Source: Alphaproteobacteria bacterium
Lineage (GTDB): Bacteria > Pseudomonadota > Alphaproteobacteria > Reyranellales > Reyranellaceae
Assembly: GCA_017307275.1 (NCBI GenBank)
Contig: JAFKFK010000017.1
Span: 80,959 to 144,958 of the forward strand
DNA: 64,000 nt
Direction of reading: 5' to 3'
Part shown: piece by piece, positions 61,823-64,000 of the stretch
Layout of the letters: every line of letters begins with the position of its first letter
Position numbering within the stretch: the stretch's first letter is position 1
Program-made: the position numbers and the translations under genes
Notes under the pieces: generated by a model
Told to the model about the DNA's origin: nothing
Databases searched by the model: none
What the model saw: only the letters and a program-made list of their open reading frames with translations

Positions 61823-62296
61823 TCAGGGAATGCGAATGGTGAAGGGCGGCACCGGCACGAACTCCTCGTCGCCCTTGCCGCCGTCGAGCCACATGAAGAC
61901 GGCGAAGCGGCCCGGCCGGTCGAGTACGGTGAGGCCGTGGTGCCAGGTGTTGGGCCGATAGGTGACGCCCTGCCGGCCGGTGGCGATGAAGGCTTTCATG
62001 CCTGCCACGTCCGGCCCGCCCGCCGAGGCGTGTGGCGCCACGACGATCAGCCAGCGCTCGACATCGAGCGGCACGAAGGTCTGGGAGGAGAATTCATGAC
62101 GCTCCATGTAATCGGAGCGCAGCGGCCGGTCGGGCGTCTCGGCTTTCAGGCTGAGCGACAGGTTCGCCTGGGCACCGGGCCGCAGATTGCCCAGCGCGTC
62201 GTTGTAGTAGGTACGGCCAGGCGCCTCCGGGACGTCGATCACGTCACCGAAGGGCGCGAAGGCCTCCTTCGTCAGAGGCTGCGGTATCAGTTCCAT
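61823..62296 (-). CDS. allA: Ureidoglycolate lyase
   Basis: A 157-residue cupin-like enzyme that splits ureidoglycolate into glyoxylate and urea at the end of allantoin degradation. Family segments are PLTKEAFAPFGDVIDVPEAP at the start, MERHEFSSQTFVPLD, RWLIVVAPHA, and FIATGRQGVTYRPNTWHHGL, which holds the active-site histidines. The length is usual (~160). GAGGAAA precedes the ATG. It lies between the PuuE-like genes and an ABC importer on the same strand, 12 bases after the permease stop, giving an uptake-and-breakdown operon for allantoin or a related ureide. Confidence 0.93.
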   Translation of the reverse strand: MELIPQPLTKEAFAPFGDVIDVPEAPGRTYYNDALGNLRPGAQANLSLSLKAETPDRPLRSDYMERHEFSSQTFVPLDVERWLIVVAPHASAGGPDVAGMKAFIATGRQGVTYRPNTWHHGLTVLDRPGRFAVFMWLDGGKGDEEFVPVPPFTIRIP

Positions 62297-62308
62297 GGGG
62301 TTTCCTCG

Positions 62309-63127
62309 TCAGCGCATGCGGCGGGTGAGGCCCACCGTCCATTCCATAATCAGCATCAGCAGGAAAGAAACAGCGATCAACACGCCCGACACCGCGGCGA
62401 TGCGCGGATCGAGCGTCGATTCCATCATGCCCCACATGCGGATCGGCAGCATGTCGGTGCGCGCCGTCGACAGGAACAGCGACACCGGCACGTTGTCGAT
62501 CGAGGCCATGAAGGCCAGGAACGCGCCAGCGAAGATGCCGGGCGCGATCAACGGCAGGGTCACGCGGCGCAGGGTGTAGAACCAGCTCGCTCCGAGGCTC
62601 TGCGATGAATCGTTCAGTGCAGGATCGAGCTGCGAGAGGCTGGCCGTCGTCGTGCGCAGAATGAAGGGCACGGTCACGATCATGTGGCCGGCGATGATCA
62701 GGTTCAGCGACGGCCTGAGCCCGATCAAGGTGAAGTACATCAGCGCTGCCAGGCCGAAGGTGAGGCCGGGCAACACCAGGGGCGACATGAAGAAGCTGTC
62801 GCCGATGCGGGCAAGCTTGTGGCGGCTGCGCGCCAATCCGAGGGCTGCCAAGCTGCCCAGCAGGACGCCGAATGCTGTGGACCAGGCTGCCACTTCCAGC
62901 GAATTGTAGACGGCGCGATGGATCTGCCGCGACTTCGAGGCATCGAACAGCTCCGCGTACCACTGCAGCGAGAAGCCGGTCGGCGGGAATTTCAGGGAGC
63001 GCCCCTCGGTGAACGAGGTGGTGAGGACAATCACCACAGGCACCACGATGATCAGCAGCGCCAGCAGAGCAAGCGTGCCGATCACCAGGGTGTAGGAAAG
63101 GTCAGCCAGGGAGCGTTGCCTGCCCAT
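62309..63127 (-). CDS. ABC importer permease (PotC-like) of the ureide cluster
   Basis: A 272-residue inner-membrane permease. Helices begin LSYTLVIGTLALLALLIIVV; FPPTGFSLQWYAELFDASKS is the PotC-type periplasmic loop, and the EAA loop is NDSSQSLGASWFYTLRRVTL followed by PLIAPGIFAGAFLAFMASID. The ATG at 63127 begins MGRQRSLADLS; the frame is open far upstream but those residues overlap the other permease gene. It is five bases downstream of the partner permease. The substrate is probably a purine-derived ureide given allA and puuE downstream (inference). Confidence 0.9.
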   Translation of the reverse strand: MGRQRSLADLSYTLVIGTLALLALLIIVVPVVIVLTTSFTEGRSLKFPPTGFSLQWYAELFDASKSRQIHRAVYNSLEVAAWSTAFGVLLGSLAALGLARSRHKLARIGDSFFMSPLVLPGLTFGLAALMYFTLIGLRPSLNLIIAGHMIVTVPFILRTTTASLSQLDPALNDSSQSLGASWFYTLRRVTLPLIAPGIFAGAFLAFMASIDNVPVSLFLSTARTDMLPIRMWGMMESTLDPRIAAVSGVLIAVSFLLMLIMEWTVGLTRRMR

Positions 63128-63132
63128 GTTCT

Positions 63133-63972
63133 CTACCCTTGGAGATGGCCGCTGGAGCGCCGGCCGAGCCAGGAAAGCGCACTCACTACCGTGAGCACGG
63201 AGACCAGCAGGGCAATCGAAGCGACGGCGGCGAGGGGCCAGTTGAAGACGACCAGCGACTGCTGCCAGATGAGCAGCGGCAGGTAGATCAGCCGTACGCC
63301 GCCGATCACGGTCTGCGAGATGAACGCTGTCGTCGAGCTGGCAAACACCAGCAGGCAGCCCGCGACCAGGCCCGGCATGCTGAGCGGCACGATCACCGTG
63401 AAGAGCGTGCGCCAGCGCGAGGCGCCGAGTGCCGCCGAAGCGTCGCGCAGGTTCGGGTCGAGCCGCGACATGACGCTGATCAGCGGCAGGAGCATCAACG
63501 GCATTTCGATCTGGGTGAGCGAGATCACGAGGCCCAGTTCGGTCTGCAGGAGCCTCAATGGCTCGGAGATGATGCCGAGGCTGAGCAATAGCTGGTTTAT
63601 CACACCGTCGCGTCCCAGCATCACGATCCAGGCGAAGGTGCGGACCACGACGGACAGCAGGAGCGGCATGACGATGATGAAGATCAGGATCCTTTGCAGG
63701 CGCGGCGGCGCGTCGAGATAGACCAGCGCCAGCGGATAGCCGAGCAGCACGGTGGCGCAGACGGTCTTCACGCCGAGCATCAGCGTGTCGGCGATCACCT
63801 TGTAGCTGAAGGGATCGCCGAAGAACTTGATCCACTGCGCGAAGCCCGGCTGCGTGATCTTGTCGTCGTTGAAGAAGCTGACGCCGACCAACAACAGGAG
63901 CGGCGCCAGGAACAGCGAGACGAAGAACAGCGCGAGTGGCAGCGCGAGCTGCCACTCTGCAGCCTTGGTCAC
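63133..63972 (-). CDS. ABC importer permease (PotB-like) of the ureide cluster
   Basis: A 279-residue inner-membrane permease. Helices start LALPLALFFVSLFLAPLLLL. The EAA loop is RDASAALGASRWRTLFTVIV followed by PLSMPGLVAGCLLVFASSTT. It starts with GTG, overlapping the TGA of the preceding gene (GTGA). It pairs with the next permease to form the channel. No ATPase gene is in the visible part of this cluster; it should lie beyond the right edge. Confidence 0.9.
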   Translation of the reverse strand: MTKAAEWQLALPLALFFVSLFLAPLLLLVGVSFFNDDKITQPGFAQWIKFFGDPFSYKVIADTLMLGVKTVCATVLLGYPLALVYLDAPPRLQRILIFIIVMPLLLSVVVRTFAWIVMLGRDGVINQLLLSLGIISEPLRLLQTELGLVISLTQIEMPLMLLPLISVMSRLDPNLRDASAALGASRWRTLFTVIVPLSMPGLVAGCLLVFASSTTAFISQTVIGGVRLIYLPLLIWQQSLVVFNWPLAAVASIALLVSVLTVVSALSWLGRRSSGHLQG

Positions 63973-64000
63973 TTCGCCATTTCCTTGTTGAACTTCTCGA
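63969..64000 (-). CDS. C-terminal end of an upstream gene, probably the importer's substrate-binding protein
   Basis: Only the last nine residues (EKFNKEMAK) and the stop are visible. Lys-rich ends of this kind and the position directly before two permease genes suggest the periplasmic binding protein or, less likely, the ATPase. It is cut by the window edge. Confidence 0.5.
   Translation of the reverse strand, partial: EKFNKEMAK

Overview
The window is GC-rich, densely coded DNA with short intergenic gaps and many 4-base start/stop overlaps. IalB, DUF1489, DUF2189 and EF-P next to an EpmA-type ligase, together with repeated polyamine-type ABC importers, point to an alphaproteobacterium, plausibly a soil or freshwater heterotroph of the Rhodospirillales/Reyranella kind. 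The genus is a guess. I saw no rRNA, tRNA, CRISPR array, insertion sequence or prophage.

Layout. 1-3.6 kb (minus strand): a truncated NCS2 nucleobase permease, a DUF2189 membrane protein, a class IV aminotransferase and an FCD-type GntR regulator. 3.75-9.6 kb (plus strand, divergent from the regulator across a perfect 14-bp palindrome): a class III (GSAM-like) aminotransferase, a complete PotABCD-like importer and an HMG-CoA-lyase-type enzyme, which together look like an uptake and breakdown operon for an amino compound. 9.7-13.2 kb: IalB, a LysE exporter, a GlxA-type regulator and a winged-helix-like protein. 13.3-36.3 kb: one uninterrupted gene for a 7,652-residue autotransporter, more than a third of the window. 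36.3-45.6 kb (minus): MFS transporter, LysR regulator, then the periplasmic defence/cell-wall pair alpha-2-macroglobulin and PBP1C. 45.8-53.4 kb: housekeeping genes (DUF1489, an orphan MotA/MotB-like ion-driven pair, SuhB-like phosphatase, EF-P and its probable lysyl ligase, YjbR, a small-molecule kinase and ThiE). 53.5-58.5 kb: a second autotransporter, divergent from an avidin-family protein, then a DUF2569 membrane protein and an NlpC/P60 hydrolase. 58.6-64 kb (minus): class I aldolase and a purine/ureide catabolic cluster (two PuuE-like deacetylase-fold allantoinases, a small unknown protein, ureidoglycolate lyase, an ABC importer cut by the window edge).

Most interesting. The second autotransporter (53487-56408) carries as passenger what reads as a pepsin-fold aspartic peptidase: a DTGSTG motif, a second DSG motif, a flap-like segment and a pepsin-like C-terminal strand pattern. 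Autotransporter proteases are usually serine peptidases, so this is an unusual combination. It shares its linker and beta-barrel cassette with the giant autotransporter about 17 kb away, as though different passengers had been attached to one export module. Its divergent neighbour keeps most biotin-contact residues of the avidin family plus the cysteine pair of rhizavidin-type dimeric avidins. The giant protein has about 85 passenger-associated transport repeats by my count and shows recent internal duplications, including four tandem 192-bp units.
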